Source: Larkinella terrae (GTDB lineage: Bacteria > Bacteroidota > Bacteroidia > Cytophagales > Spirosomataceae). From it: 64,000 nucleotides of DNA. How positions within the stretch are numbered: the first letter of the stretch is position 1; every line of letters begins with the position of its first letter. The notes below the pieces were generated by a model. The model made no database searches. It saw only the letters and a list, made by a program, of their open reading frames with translations, and had not been told where the DNA came from. A program made the position numbers and the translations under genes. Location: contig NZ_WJXZ01000001.1 in assembly GCF_009668025.1 (NCBI RefSeq), forward strand, positions 51,804 to 115,803. The letters run 5' to 3'. Below are positions 47,916 to 56,549 of this stretch, piece after piece.

Positions 47916-47952
47916 TATTTTGACAATTCCAATATTGTCAAAATATAATTTG
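47916..47952 (+). promoter_or_regulatory. Palindromic operator overlapping the putative susC promoter
   Basis: A perfect palindrome TATTTTGACAAT-tccaat-ATTGTCAAAATA (47916-47945) overlaps a TTTTG -33-like element at 47918-47922. A TATAATTTG box (47944-47952) follows 21 bases later, in the range of the Bacteroidota -33/-7 spacing. A dimeric regulator bound here would cover the promoter. Confidence 0.55.
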
Positions 47953-48088
47953 CACTTTAAGAATAAGTACCTATAATTGCATCGTCAGTTACCTGACCGA
48001 GTACCAACAAAACCTACAGGCGCATACCGTCTCTGGCAAACGTTAGATTTGCCCATTCAGACCTCCCCTCACTGAACGATTAAGGTGT

Positions 48089-48106
48089 CTCCCGGCCATC
48101 CGGGAG
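48089..48106 (+). promoter_or_regulatory. Hairpin in the susC leader
   Basis: CTCCCGG-ccat-CCGGGAG, a perfect 7-base-pair stem with a tetraloop, 75 bases before the susC start. It has no U tract, so it is not a terminator by itself. Confidence 0.45.
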
Positions 48107-48181
48107 CAACGGTTTTGTATTGCCTTTACCTCCACCCATTCAGAGTGAATTTCTCAATTTTTATACAACCCAAACTAACAA

Positions 48182-51100
48182 ATGATGAAGCAAATCTATG
48201 CATTGCTGCTCGTCTGGATCGTAGTCGGCGGAGTCGGGAAAGCCTGGGCTCAGGACCGAACATTATCCGGAAAAATCTCTAGTGCCGCCGATGGCTCACC
48301 CTTGCCGGGCGTAAACGTGGTCGCGAAAGGATCGTCGAAAGGCAGCGTTTCGGACGCAAATGGAAATTATACGCTGCTCGCTCCGGCCGGTACGAAAACA
48401 CTGGTTTTTTCATACATCGGCTTTCTGACGCAGGAATCGCCCGTATCAGCATCGACGGACGTCTATAACATCACGATGGCGGAGGCCGCCCAGAGTCTGG
48501 ATGAAGTGATTATCTCGGGTTTGGCAACGAGCGTGAAACGAAGCAACGCGGCCAATGCGGTTTCCCGGATCACGGCGGATGAGTTGGTCGGGAAAACCCG
48601 GCCCGTAACGCTGGATGCGGCCATGAGCGGGAAAATCGTCGGGGCCAACATCGTGCAGAACAGCGGGGCGCCCGGGGGTGGTATCTCCGTCAAACTGCGC
48701 GGCATTTCGTCCATCAACGGTAGCTCTGAGCCGCTGTATGTGGTCGATGGCGTGTTTGTCAACAACTCCCAGTTTGCCACCGGTGCGGGTTCGGGTTCGT
48801 TCAGCGGGGCCGGTACCAACCAGGACCAGGCCCCCAACCGGATTTCGGACATCAACCCCGCCGACATTGAGTCGATGGAAATCTTGAAAGGTCCCAGCGC
48901 AGCCGCCATTTACGGAACGCGCGCCAATGCCGGGGTGATCATCATCACGACCAAAAAAGGGAAAGCCGGAAAAACCAAAGTGAGCTTTGGGCAGGACGTC
49001 GGTTTTTCATCGGCCATCCGCTTGTTGGGCTCCGAAGGCTGGAGCCTGGACCCGATCGGGCCGGAAGGACAGAACAAATTTGACTATGTATTCGGGAACG
49101 GAACGGTTGGGAGTGGTAGCAAAACCGAGATCGAACTCTGGCAAAAAGCCACTGCCGAAGGCAAAATCTACGATTACGAAAAATACATTTACGGCAACAC
49201 CGGCCACATCACCAACACGCGGCTAAGCGTTTCGGGCGGGAACGACAAAACCAAGTTCTACTTCGCTACCGGCCTGAACGACGAAACCGGGATTCAGAAA
49301 GGCACCGGTTTTCAGCGCAAATCCATCCGTCTGAACGTGGACCACAAACTGGCGAAGTGGATCGACTTCTCGATTGGCTCGAATTACATGCGGACCGGTG
49401 CGCAACGGAGCTTCAGCGGCAACGACAACCGGGGCGTTTCGATCGGTTATACACTGGCATACACGCCGAATTACGCCCAACTGTTCCCGGTCAACGGCGT
49501 CTATCCGCTCTCGCGCTACACCGGCGACAGCCCGATCGCCATTGCCGAACGCACGATCAACGACGAAAACACCAACCGGTTTATCCAGTCGTTCACCAGC
49601 AATATTTACTTCCTGCAAAAAGCCAACAGCACGCTGAAACTGGCGGTTCAGGGCGGCTTGGATTACGTCAACACGGAAGCGGAAGTGTATTTCCCGGAAG
49701 ATTTGCAGTCGCAGCTGACGCGGGCCACGCCGGGGGCGTCGCGGTATTCGAAAAACCGGAGTTTCAACACCAATTTGCAGGCGTTCCTGATTTACAACTG
49801 GCAACTGGCGGGCGGTAAAATCGACCTGACTTCGCAGGTGGGAACGGTGCGGTTGACGACCGACAACGACTTTAGCTGGATTCAGGGCGACGGTTTGTTG
49901 CCGAAACAGAAAAACCCCAACACCGGTAGCGTGCGGACGTTCAGCGAAACCTGGCAGGCCTGGCAGGATGTGGGTCTGGTGGCCCAGCAGGAAGCCAATT
50001 ACCAGGACAAGATTATCGGTACGCTCGGGATTCGATTCGATAAATCGAGTTTGAACGGCGACAACGAGAAGTGGTACGGTTTTCCAAGGGCGTCGCTGGC
50101 GGTCAACGTAGCTAAATTCGGCTTCTGGGATTACGAACCGATCAGCCAGTTGAAACTGCGGGGCGCGTTCGGTCGCACCGGGGGGGTTCCGGCTTACGGG
50201 AACATCTTTACCTCTTTGGGGACAACGATCATCGACGGCCAGTTGGGTTCAGTAACGCCGACGAGCGTGGGCAACCCGACCATTGAGCCCGAAACCGCCC
50301 AGGAAGTGGAATGGGGCGTCGACCTCGGTTTGTTCAAAAACCGGATTAATCTGGAAGCGACCTATTACGACAAAAAAGTATTTAATCTACTGAATCCGTA
50401 CACCTTAGCATCCGGAACCGGTGTCACTCAGTTCAATGCGTATCCGGTCGGTGATTTGCAAAACAAAGGCGTTGAGTTGGGCCTGAACATCGTTCCGGTG
50501 GAGATGTCGAACTTTACCTGGACCTCTCAGGTGCAATACTGGTTCAACCGCAGCAAAATCACGCGGCTGGAAATTCCGAACACGACGGTCGGCTCCGGTT
50601 TCAGCATCTACGGCCGGAACCAGTTGCGGCTGGGTGAATCGCCGACGCGCTGGTTTGGCTCCCCGAACGTACCGGATGCCCAGGGCGTGGCCCAGGCGAC
50701 TCGCTACGAAGATGCCCAGCCCCGCTACCAGATTTCGTTCTCGAACCAGTTTAAACTGTTCCAGCACTTCGATCTGTCGTTCCTGCTGCACACCAGCCAG
50801 GGTAATTACAATTCGAACCTGACCATCAAGCAGAAAGATACGGGCGGCACGACGACCGACTGGAGCAAAGTCGAAAACCTCTACGGCAACGTGGGACTGC
50901 CGAACGGCCGGGCGCGGCTGCCAACCAACCCGAACGTGACGGCCCGGGAGTTTATTCAGGATGCCAGCTACGTGCGGCTGCGGGAAATTTCGCTGTACTA
51001 CTCGCTCCCGAAAACCCTGTTGAGCAAGGCGTTTGGTACCGTGGTTTCCAACGTAAAGGTTGGGGCGTCAGCGCAGAACCCGTTGACCTGGACCCAGTAC

Positions 51101-51217
51101 AAGGGCTACGATCCGGAGGTTTCCAATTTCGGTAACCAGTCGGTGGGTGCCAGCGTCGATAACGCGGCTTTCCCGAACAGCAAGCGGTTTTTCTTCCACC
51201 TGGCGGTCGATTTTTAA
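48182..51217 (+). CDS. SusC/RagA-type TonB-dependent outer-membrane transporter
   Basis: A 1011-residue outer-membrane importer. After a signal peptide (ending VGKAWA) come a carboxypeptidase-regulatory-like domain (residues 25-105, SGKISSAADGSPLPGVNVV), the TonB-box and plug region (LDEVIISGLATSVKRS, then MEILKGPSAAAIYGTRANAG) and a 22-strand barrel ending in FFFHLAVDF. It pairs with the SusD-like lipoprotein downstream to import oligomers. The leader is long and holds a palindrome at the promoter. The GLATSVKRS start differs from the common sequence VVVTALGI, marking a subfamily. Confidence 0.97.
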   Translation: MMKQIYALLLVWIVVGGVGKAWAQDRTLSGKISSAADGSPLPGVNVVAKGSSKGSVSDANGNYTLLAPAGTKTLVFSYIGFLTQESPVSASTDVYNITMAEAAQSLDEVIISGLATSVKRSNAANAVSRITADELVGKTRPVTLDAAMSGKIVGANIVQNSGAPGGGISVKLRGISSINGSSEPLYVVDGVFVNNSQFATGAGSGSFSGAGTNQDQAPNRISDINPADIESMEILKGPSAAAIYGTRANAGVIIITTKKGKAGKTKVSFGQDVGFSSAIRLLGSEGWSLDPIGPEGQNKFDYVFGNGTVGSGSKTEIELWQKATAEGKIYDYEKYIYGNTGHITNTRLSVSGGNDKTKFYFATGLNDETGIQKGTGFQRKSIRLNVDHKLAKWIDFSIGSNYMRTGAQRSFSGNDNRGVSIGYTLAYTPNYAQLFPVNGVYPLSRYTGDSPIAIAERTINDENTNRFIQSFTSNIYFLQKANSTLKLAVQGGLDYVNTEAEVYFPEDLQSQLTRATPGASRYSKNRSFNTNLQAFLIYNWQLAGGKIDLTSQVGTVRLTTDNDFSWIQGDGLLPKQKNPNTGSVRTFSETWQAWQDVGLVAQQEANYQDKIIGTLGIRFDKSSLNGDNEKWYGFPRASLAVNVAKFGFWDYEPISQLKLRGAFGRTGGVPAYGNIFTSLGTTIIDGQLGSVTPTSVGNPTIEPETAQEVEWGVDLGLFKNRINLEATYYDKKVFNLLNPYTLASGTGVTQFNAYPVGDLQNKGVELGLNIVPVEMSNFTWTSQVQYWFNRSKITRLEIPNTTVGSGFSIYGRNQLRLGESPTRWFGSPNVPDAQGVAQATRYEDAQPRYQISFSNQFKLFQHFDLSFLLHTSQGNYNSNLTIKQKDTGGTTTDWSKVENLYGNVGLPNGRARLPTNPNVTAREFIQDASYVRLREISLYYSLPKTLLSKAFGTVVSNVKVGASAQNPLTWTQYKGYDPEVSNFGNQSVGASVDNAAFPNSKRFFFHLAVDF

Positions 51218-51250
51218 CTATTGTTCTCAGCCTTTTTGCCCCCGCTTTTA

Positions 51251-51316
51251 GCCCCCAACCCCCTGAAGGGGGCTTGAACATCCAGATTGGAAAGCCCCCT
51301 TTAGGGGGTGGGGGGC
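51251..51316. repeat. Palindromic repeat element between susC and susD
   Basis: Left arm GCCCCCAACCCCCTGAAG continues GGGGCTT and is mirrored by AAGCCCCCTTTAGGGGG plus TGGGGGGC, an inverted repeat of about 25 bases with two mismatches around a 16-base centre. Each arm is itself palindromic (CCCCCTGAAGGGGG). Closely related to the element in ileS at 62865. It lies in the 147-base susC-susD spacer, where the hairpin could reduce downstream expression or protect mRNA. Confidence 0.8.
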
Positions 51317-51364
51317 AAAAGATCGGGAGCAAAAAAAGGCTACCAACTTCCAACGTATTCACTC

Positions 51365-52744
51365 ATGAAATTTTCTATAAAACATACCATTCTGCTCATT
51401 GGACTGGCGTTTGCCCTGCCTTCCTGCAGCTTTTTTGAGGTCGAAAACAGCATCGACCCCAACAACCCTCCGCTCGAATCGGTTTTGACCAATGCCTCGC
51501 GGATTCAGATTAATCAACTGGGCATCGGGATTCAGTCGGCCATCCGCAACGGCCGGTCCAACTACGTCCTGGTGGCGGGTTCGATTGGCCGAGAAATCTA
51601 CAACCTGGCCTCAACCGAGTTGACCTGGACGACCGAGTTGCTCGGCAGCACCAACGGGGGTTTTAGCGCCACGACCCTGTTCAACGGCTATTACGCTGAT
51701 TTCGCCCAGACCCGTCGCCGGGCGGAGTATTTCCGGATTGCGGCCGAAAACTCCGCGCCGGGTGCCCTGACCGATGCCGAAAAGGAAGGCATTAAGGGTT
51801 TTGTGAACACTGTGGATGCCTACACGATGCTGGTTATGCTGAACATGCAGTATAAAAACGGCATCCGGATCAAATACACGGATTTGTACAGCCCGGGCGA
51901 CATGCTGAAACCGGGGCCGTTTGTTTCGTACGAAGACGGTTTGAAAGAAATCCGGCGGCTGCTCGATGAAGGCGCCACCCAACTGGCGGCTGGTGGAACG
52001 GCTTTTGGCTTTACGGTGACGAGCGGTTATGCCGGTTTTAACACCCCAGCCAACTTCCGGAAATTTAACCGGGCGCTGGCGGCCCGCACGGCCATGTACC
52101 AATCGGACTGGACCGGTTTGCTGACGCTCCTGAACGACTCGTTTTTTGACCTGAACGGCGCAATGACCACCGGCCCGAACTTCACGTATTCGACCACCTC
52201 GGGCGACATTGTGAACCCGCAATTCCAGCAGATGAACACCACGGCGTCGCCCGTTGTGGCGCAGGCGCTGTTCATTTCGCAAGCCGAAGCGGGCGATACG
52301 CGCCTGAAAAAAGTGACCAAACGGACGTCATCGCGCGCCCTCAGCGGCATTATTGGTGACTATGATGTGTCCTTGTACACCACCAGCACCGCGCCGATTT
52401 CGATCATCCGGAATGAAGAACTGATCCTGATGTACGCCGAAGCGATGATCCAGACCGGGAAACTGGCCGAGGCCGTAACCGCGCTGAATAAGGTGCGGGT
52501 GGCCGCCGGATTGAAGGAGCTGGCCACGGCCAAACCGACGATTGTCAACGATAAAAACGGCCTAATCGACGAAATGCTGAACCAGCGCCGGTATTCGCTG
52601 TTTTACGAAGGCCACCGCTGGTTCGATATGCGTCGCTATGGTCGGCTGGCCCAGTTGCCCAACGACCAGCCCAACCACAAGGTGTACGACCAGTTGATCC
52701 GGCCGTTTGCCGAAGTGCAGTGGGACGCCAAAAATCCGCAGTAA
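51365..52744 (+). CDS. SusD/RagB-family outer-membrane lipoprotein
   Basis: A 459-residue substrate-binding lipoprotein. Lipobox ALPSC gives the lipidated cysteine near residue 20. The SusD-like TPR fold is marked by EELILMYAEAMIQTGKLAEA and the C-terminal RRYSLFYEGHRWFDMRRYG. It is somewhat shorter than typical SusD proteins (about 500). The ATG at 51365 is preferred to 51308, which lies within the palindromic repeat area and adds non-signal residues. It caps the SusC barrel and delivers the ligand. The esterase gene follows 25 bases later. Confidence 0.95.
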   Translation: MKFSIKHTILLIGLAFALPSCSFFEVENSIDPNNPPLESVLTNASRIQINQLGIGIQSAIRNGRSNYVLVAGSIGREIYNLASTELTWTTELLGSTNGGFSATTLFNGYYADFAQTRRRAEYFRIAAENSAPGALTDAEKEGIKGFVNTVDAYTMLVMLNMQYKNGIRIKYTDLYSPGDMLKPGPFVSYEDGLKEIRRLLDEGATQLAAGGTAFGFTVTSGYAGFNTPANFRKFNRALAARTAMYQSDWTGLLTLLNDSFFDLNGAMTTGPNFTYSTTSGDIVNPQFQQMNTTASPVVAQALFISQAEAGDTRLKKVTKRTSSRALSGIIGDYDVSLYTTSTAPISIIRNEELILMYAEAMIQTGKLAEAVTALNKVRVAAGLKELATAKPTIVNDKNGLIDEMLNQRRYSLFYEGHRWFDMRRYGRLAQLPNDQPNHKVYDQLIRPFAEVQWDAKNPQ

Positions 52745-52769
52745 GAATCCAAACCCAATTCCTTCCTAT

Positions 52770-54407
52770 ATGACTATGACACGAATCCATTCAACTCCAC
52801 CGTTTCGGTGGGCGCTGGTGGTGCTGACGTTGCTCAGTTCCCTAACCGGTTTTGCCCAAACGAAACTCAAGTTTGACATCTCATACCCCGCGTCCATCAG
52901 TTCGACGCCCCTCACGGGCCGGATGTTCCTGATCATTTCGCGCAAAGACAGCACTGAACCGCGCCTTCAGGTGGGCCGGTATGGCACCCAGTTCTGGGGT
53001 GTCGATTTCGAAAAACTGGCTTCGGGCAAAACCGTCACCGTCGACGGCACGACGCTTGGGTATCCCATTAACGCCCTGAAAGACGTCCCCAAAGGCGAGT
53101 ATTTTGTGCAGGCGGTTTTGAACAAATACACGGAGTTCAAGCGGTCGGACGGGCACACGGTCTGGATGCACATGGACCAGTGGGAAGGTCAGCAGTGGAC
53201 CCGCTCACCGGGCAATGTCTACAGTGCGGTGCAGAAAATCACGATCGATCCGGCGAAAAGCGAAACCGTCAAGCTGGAAGTGTCGAAAGTGATTCCGCCG
53301 ATTTCGGTGCCCGCGGACACCAAATGGGTGAAGCACATCAAGATCCAGAGCGAAAAACTGACGAAATTCTGGGGCCATCCGATTTTCATTGGCGCGACTA
53401 TTCTGTTACCGAAAGGCTATGAAGAAGAACCGGGCCGGCTATATCCGACGGTCTATCAGCAGGGTCATTTCTCAACCGCCCCCCCGTTCCGGTTTGCCGA
53501 AAATCCGAACAACGAGTTCTACAAAGACTGGACGGCGGACAATGCTCCCAAGTTTATCGCCGTAACGCTGCAACACCCGTCGCCGTATTTTGACGATTCG
53601 TACGCGGTCAACTCGGCCAACAACGGCCCGTTCGGCGACGCCATTCACGAGGAACTGATTCCGGAAATTGAGAAGAAATTCCGTTGTATTCGCGAAGGCT
53701 ACGCCCGTTTGCTGACCGGCGGCTCAACCGGTGGCTGGGAATCGTTCGCGTTGCAGGTCTGGTACCCGGATTTCTACGGCGGCACCTGGTCGTTTGCGCC
53801 CGATCCGCTCGATTTCTGGAACGTGGAAGGTATCGACATTTACAAGGATAAAAATGCCTTCTACAAAGAGTACGAATGGTATAAAGTGCCGACGACGAAC
53901 ACGCGGATTCCGGCCACGGGAGAAGCCCGGCTGACGTCGGAGCAACGGAACACGATGGAGCTGGTAAATGGCACCAAAGGCCGCTCGGGCGGACAACTCG
54001 ACGTCTGGAGCTCGGTGTTCGGGCCGGTGGGAGCCGATGGGTATTTCAAACCGCTGTTCGATAAAAAAACCGGGGTGATCGATCCCAGCGTGGCCGCTTA
54101 CTGGAAGGAACATTACGACCTGCACTACTACCTGGAGAAAAACTGGGCCACGGTGGGTCCGAAATTGGTGGGCAAACTGAACATCATTGTTGGTCGGATG
54201 GACGACTTCTTCCTTAACTTTGGGGTTTATAAAGTCGACGAGTTTCTGAGCAAAACGACCAATCCGGCCTACGGCGGTTCCGTGACGTACGGCGACCGGG
54301 GCGGTCATAGCTGGCGGCCGTATTCCAACGGCGAACTGCTCAAGATCATGGATGCCCATATCAAAAAAATGGCTCCGGCAAAAAGTGCGACTACAAAAGC
54401 CAACTAG
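52770..54407 (+). CDS. Secreted alpha/beta-hydrolase (putative esterase)
   Basis: A 545-residue secreted hydrolase. A signal peptide (ALVVLTLLSSLTGFAQ) precedes a beta-rich N-terminal domain (about 30-190) and an esterase-D-like alpha/beta domain with nucleophile motif GGSTGGW (LLTGGSTGGWESFALQVWYP) and a likely catalytic His in GDRGGHSWRPYS near the C-terminus. Two ATG codons, 52770 and 52776, are possible. It lies in an operon with SusCD and the CocE-type hydrolase. Likely hydrolyses ester bonds of the imported or surface-bound substrate; the substrate is not known. Confidence 0.8.
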   Translation: MTMTRIHSTPPFRWALVVLTLLSSLTGFAQTKLKFDISYPASISSTPLTGRMFLIISRKDSTEPRLQVGRYGTQFWGVDFEKLASGKTVTVDGTTLGYPINALKDVPKGEYFVQAVLNKYTEFKRSDGHTVWMHMDQWEGQQWTRSPGNVYSAVQKITIDPAKSETVKLEVSKVIPPISVPADTKWVKHIKIQSEKLTKFWGHPIFIGATILLPKGYEEEPGRLYPTVYQQGHFSTAPPFRFAENPNNEFYKDWTADNAPKFIAVTLQHPSPYFDDSYAVNSANNGPFGDAIHEELIPEIEKKFRCIREGYARLLTGGSTGGWESFALQVWYPDFYGGTWSFAPDPLDFWNVEGIDIYKDKNAFYKEYEWYKVPTTNTRIPATGEARLTSEQRNTMELVNGTKGRSGGQLDVWSSVFGPVGADGYFKPLFDKKTGVIDPSVAAYWKEHYDLHYYLEKNWATVGPKLVGKLNIIVGRMDDFFLNFGVYKVDEFLSKTTNPAYGGSVTYGDRGGHSWRPYSNGELLKIMDAHIKKMAPAKSATTKAN

Positions 54408-54419
54408 TTAATCGATCCT

Positions 54420-56324
54420 ATGAAAACTACGTTCAAAATACTGTCGCTGATCCTGCTGCTGATCTTCTGGCGGGGGTTGGAACAGCCGCTGCTGGCGCAA
54501 TTGGCCGCTAACAAGGCGGATTCGCTGTACATCCTGGAAAATTACACCAAGATGGAACGGATGGTGCCGATGCGCGACGGCGTGAAACTGTTTACGTCGA
54601 TTTACGTGCCGAAGAACACGTCACTGAAATACCCGATTATGTTCGACCGCACGCCCTACAGCGTTGCCCCGTACGGCGAAGACAAGTATAAGACCTCGCT
54701 CGGGCCATCCATGCTGTTTGCCCGCGATGGTTATATCTTTGTTTATCAGGATGTTCGCGGTCGCTGGATGTCGGAAGGAAGTTTCGTTGCCGTTCGGCCG
54801 CATATTGCCAGTAAGAAATCGAAAACCGATGTGGACGAGAGCACGGATACCTATGATTCCATCGACTGGCTGATCAAAAACATCCCGAACAATAACGGCC
54901 GCGTGGGCACCTGGGGGATTTCGGCACCCGGTTTTTACACGACCATGACGGCCATCGACGCGCACCCGGCGCTGAAGGCGGTTTCGCCCCAGGCGCCGGT
55001 GACGGACTGGTACATGGGCGACGACCGACACCACAACGGCGCGTTTTTCCTGATGGGAACCTTCGCCTTTCTGTCGTCGTACGGCCAGCCACGCCCGGTT
55101 CCAACCTCGAAAGCTGGCCCGCGTTTTACGGAATACGGCACCCCGGATTCGTACATGTTTTACATGAACGTCGGCCCGCTGTCGAAGGTGAACGCCAAAT
55201 ATTTCAAAGGCGAAAACGCACTCTGGCAGGAGATGATGGTGCACGATAAATACGACGAATATTGGCAGGCCCGGGCGGTTGTTCCGCACCTGAAGAACAT
55301 CAAACCGGCGGTGATGACCGTGGGCGGCTGGTTCGATCAGGAGGATTTGTACGGCCCGCTCAAGGTGTACGCCGGAATCGAAAGCAAGAATCCAAAGACG
55401 ACCAACAAGCTGGTGATGGGTCCGTGGATTCACGGCGGCTGGGCGCGGAGCACGGGCGAAGCGCTGGGTAACATTAAGTTCGGCGCTAAAACCGCTCCCT
55501 ATTACCGGGAAAAGATTGAATTTCCCTTTTTTAATCACTACCTGAAAGACGGCCCCGATCCGCAATTGCCGGATGCTTCGATCTTTTTGACGGGAGCCAA
55601 CGAGTGGAAACAATACAGCCAGTGGCCGCCGAAAGAGTCGCAGGAGCGGAATATTTACCTGCACACCAGCGGCAAATTATCGTTTGAACCGCCGAAGGAA
55701 AGCGAGCCGGTTTTCGATGAATACACCAACGATCCGAAAAAACCGGTTCCGTATACCAATAATGTCCAGATCATTCGCGGCAGTGACTTTATGTACGAAG
55801 ACCAGCGGTTTGCGGCTGCCCGCCCGGACGTGATGGTGTACGAGTCCGAACCGCTGACCGAAGACCTGACCATTACCGGCAACGTCATGGCGAACCTGTT
55901 CGTCTCGACCTCCGGAACGGATGCGGATTTTGTCGTCAAGCTGATCGACGTGTACCCCGACACGACGACGGCCACCAGCCCGATTCCGACGACCAAGATG
56001 GCCGGTTTTCAGTTGCTGGTGCGGGGCGAAGTGATGCGGGCCAAATTCCGGAACAGCTTCTCGAAGCCGGAACCGATGAAACCGGGCGAAGTCTCGGAAG
56101 TGAAGTTTGACATGCAGGATGCGGCCCATACATTCAAAAAAGGCCACAAACTGATGGTGCAGGTGCAAAGCTCGTGGTTCCCGCTGGTGGACCGCAATCC
56201 AGGCAAGTTCATGAACATCTACGACGCGACAGAGGCTGATTTCCAGAAAACCACCCAACGCGTTTACTTCTCGAACAAAAATCCGTCGCACGTCAAAGTG
56301 CGGGTGTTGAATAAGAGTATTTGA
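54420..56324 (+). CDS. CocE/NonD-family (X-Pro dipeptidyl-peptidase S15-type) hydrolase
   Basis: A 634-residue secreted hydrolase. After a signal peptide (ILSLILLLIFWRGLEQPLLA) come the CocE start (MVPMRDGVKLFTSIYVPKN), the alpha/beta core with the nucleophile in GTWGISAPGFYTTMTA, and the C-terminal jelly-roll domain (about 430-630, PDVMVYESEPLTEDLTITG). The usual motif is GxSYxG; here it is GISAPG. Family members include cocaine esterase, glutaryl-7-ACA acylase and Xaa-Pro peptidases. It is 12 bases after the esterase and ends the susCD operon, which closes with a strong terminator. Confidence 0.92.
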   Translation: MKTTFKILSLILLLIFWRGLEQPLLAQLAANKADSLYILENYTKMERMVPMRDGVKLFTSIYVPKNTSLKYPIMFDRTPYSVAPYGEDKYKTSLGPSMLFARDGYIFVYQDVRGRWMSEGSFVAVRPHIASKKSKTDVDESTDTYDSIDWLIKNIPNNNGRVGTWGISAPGFYTTMTAIDAHPALKAVSPQAPVTDWYMGDDRHHNGAFFLMGTFAFLSSYGQPRPVPTSKAGPRFTEYGTPDSYMFYMNVGPLSKVNAKYFKGENALWQEMMVHDKYDEYWQARAVVPHLKNIKPAVMTVGGWFDQEDLYGPLKVYAGIESKNPKTTNKLVMGPWIHGGWARSTGEALGNIKFGAKTAPYYREKIEFPFFNHYLKDGPDPQLPDASIFLTGANEWKQYSQWPPKESQERNIYLHTSGKLSFEPPKESEPVFDEYTNDPKKPVPYTNNVQIIRGSDFMYEDQRFAAARPDVMVYESEPLTEDLTITGNVMANLFVSTSGTDADFVVKLIDVYPDTTTATSPIPTTKMAGFQLLVRGEVMRAKFRNSFSKPEPMKPGEVSEVKFDMQDAAHTFKKGHKLMVQVQSSWFPLVDRNPGKFMNIYDATEADFQKTTQRVYFSNKNPSHVKVRVLNKSI

Positions 56325-56335
56325 GGTTATTAACT

Positions 56336-56387
56336 AAAAACCGCCGGGTCGTAAGCGAGACATTGCTTTACGGCCCGGCGGTTTTTT
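56336..56387 (+). terminator. Strong terminator closing the susCD operon
   Basis: A long stem AAAAACCGCCGGGTCGTAA / TTTACGGCCCGGCGGTTTTTT with few mismatches and a loop of about 10 bases. It lies 12 bases past the CocE stop. Confidence 0.9.
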
Positions 56388-56549
56388 ATGGAAATTCGCC
56401 AACAAAGGAAATCTCTTCCATTTACCGGACAACCAAGCGGTTTTCAGCACAGCGCGCAGAAAAAATTGGACAGAAAACCGCCTACTTTCGGAATGTCCTG
56501 TATCTTGCAAATCACCACTCCATTCCGGTGTCATTAAACGAGTTACCCG

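Larger units (their letters stand above)
47805..48181. other. susC upstream region and long leader
   Basis: A 377-base gap. Its left half is very AT-rich and ends in a strong palindrome and promoter-like boxes (47916-47952); the right half would be a leader of roughly 220 bases that includes a hairpin at 48089-48106. No gene seen. Confidence 0.6.
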
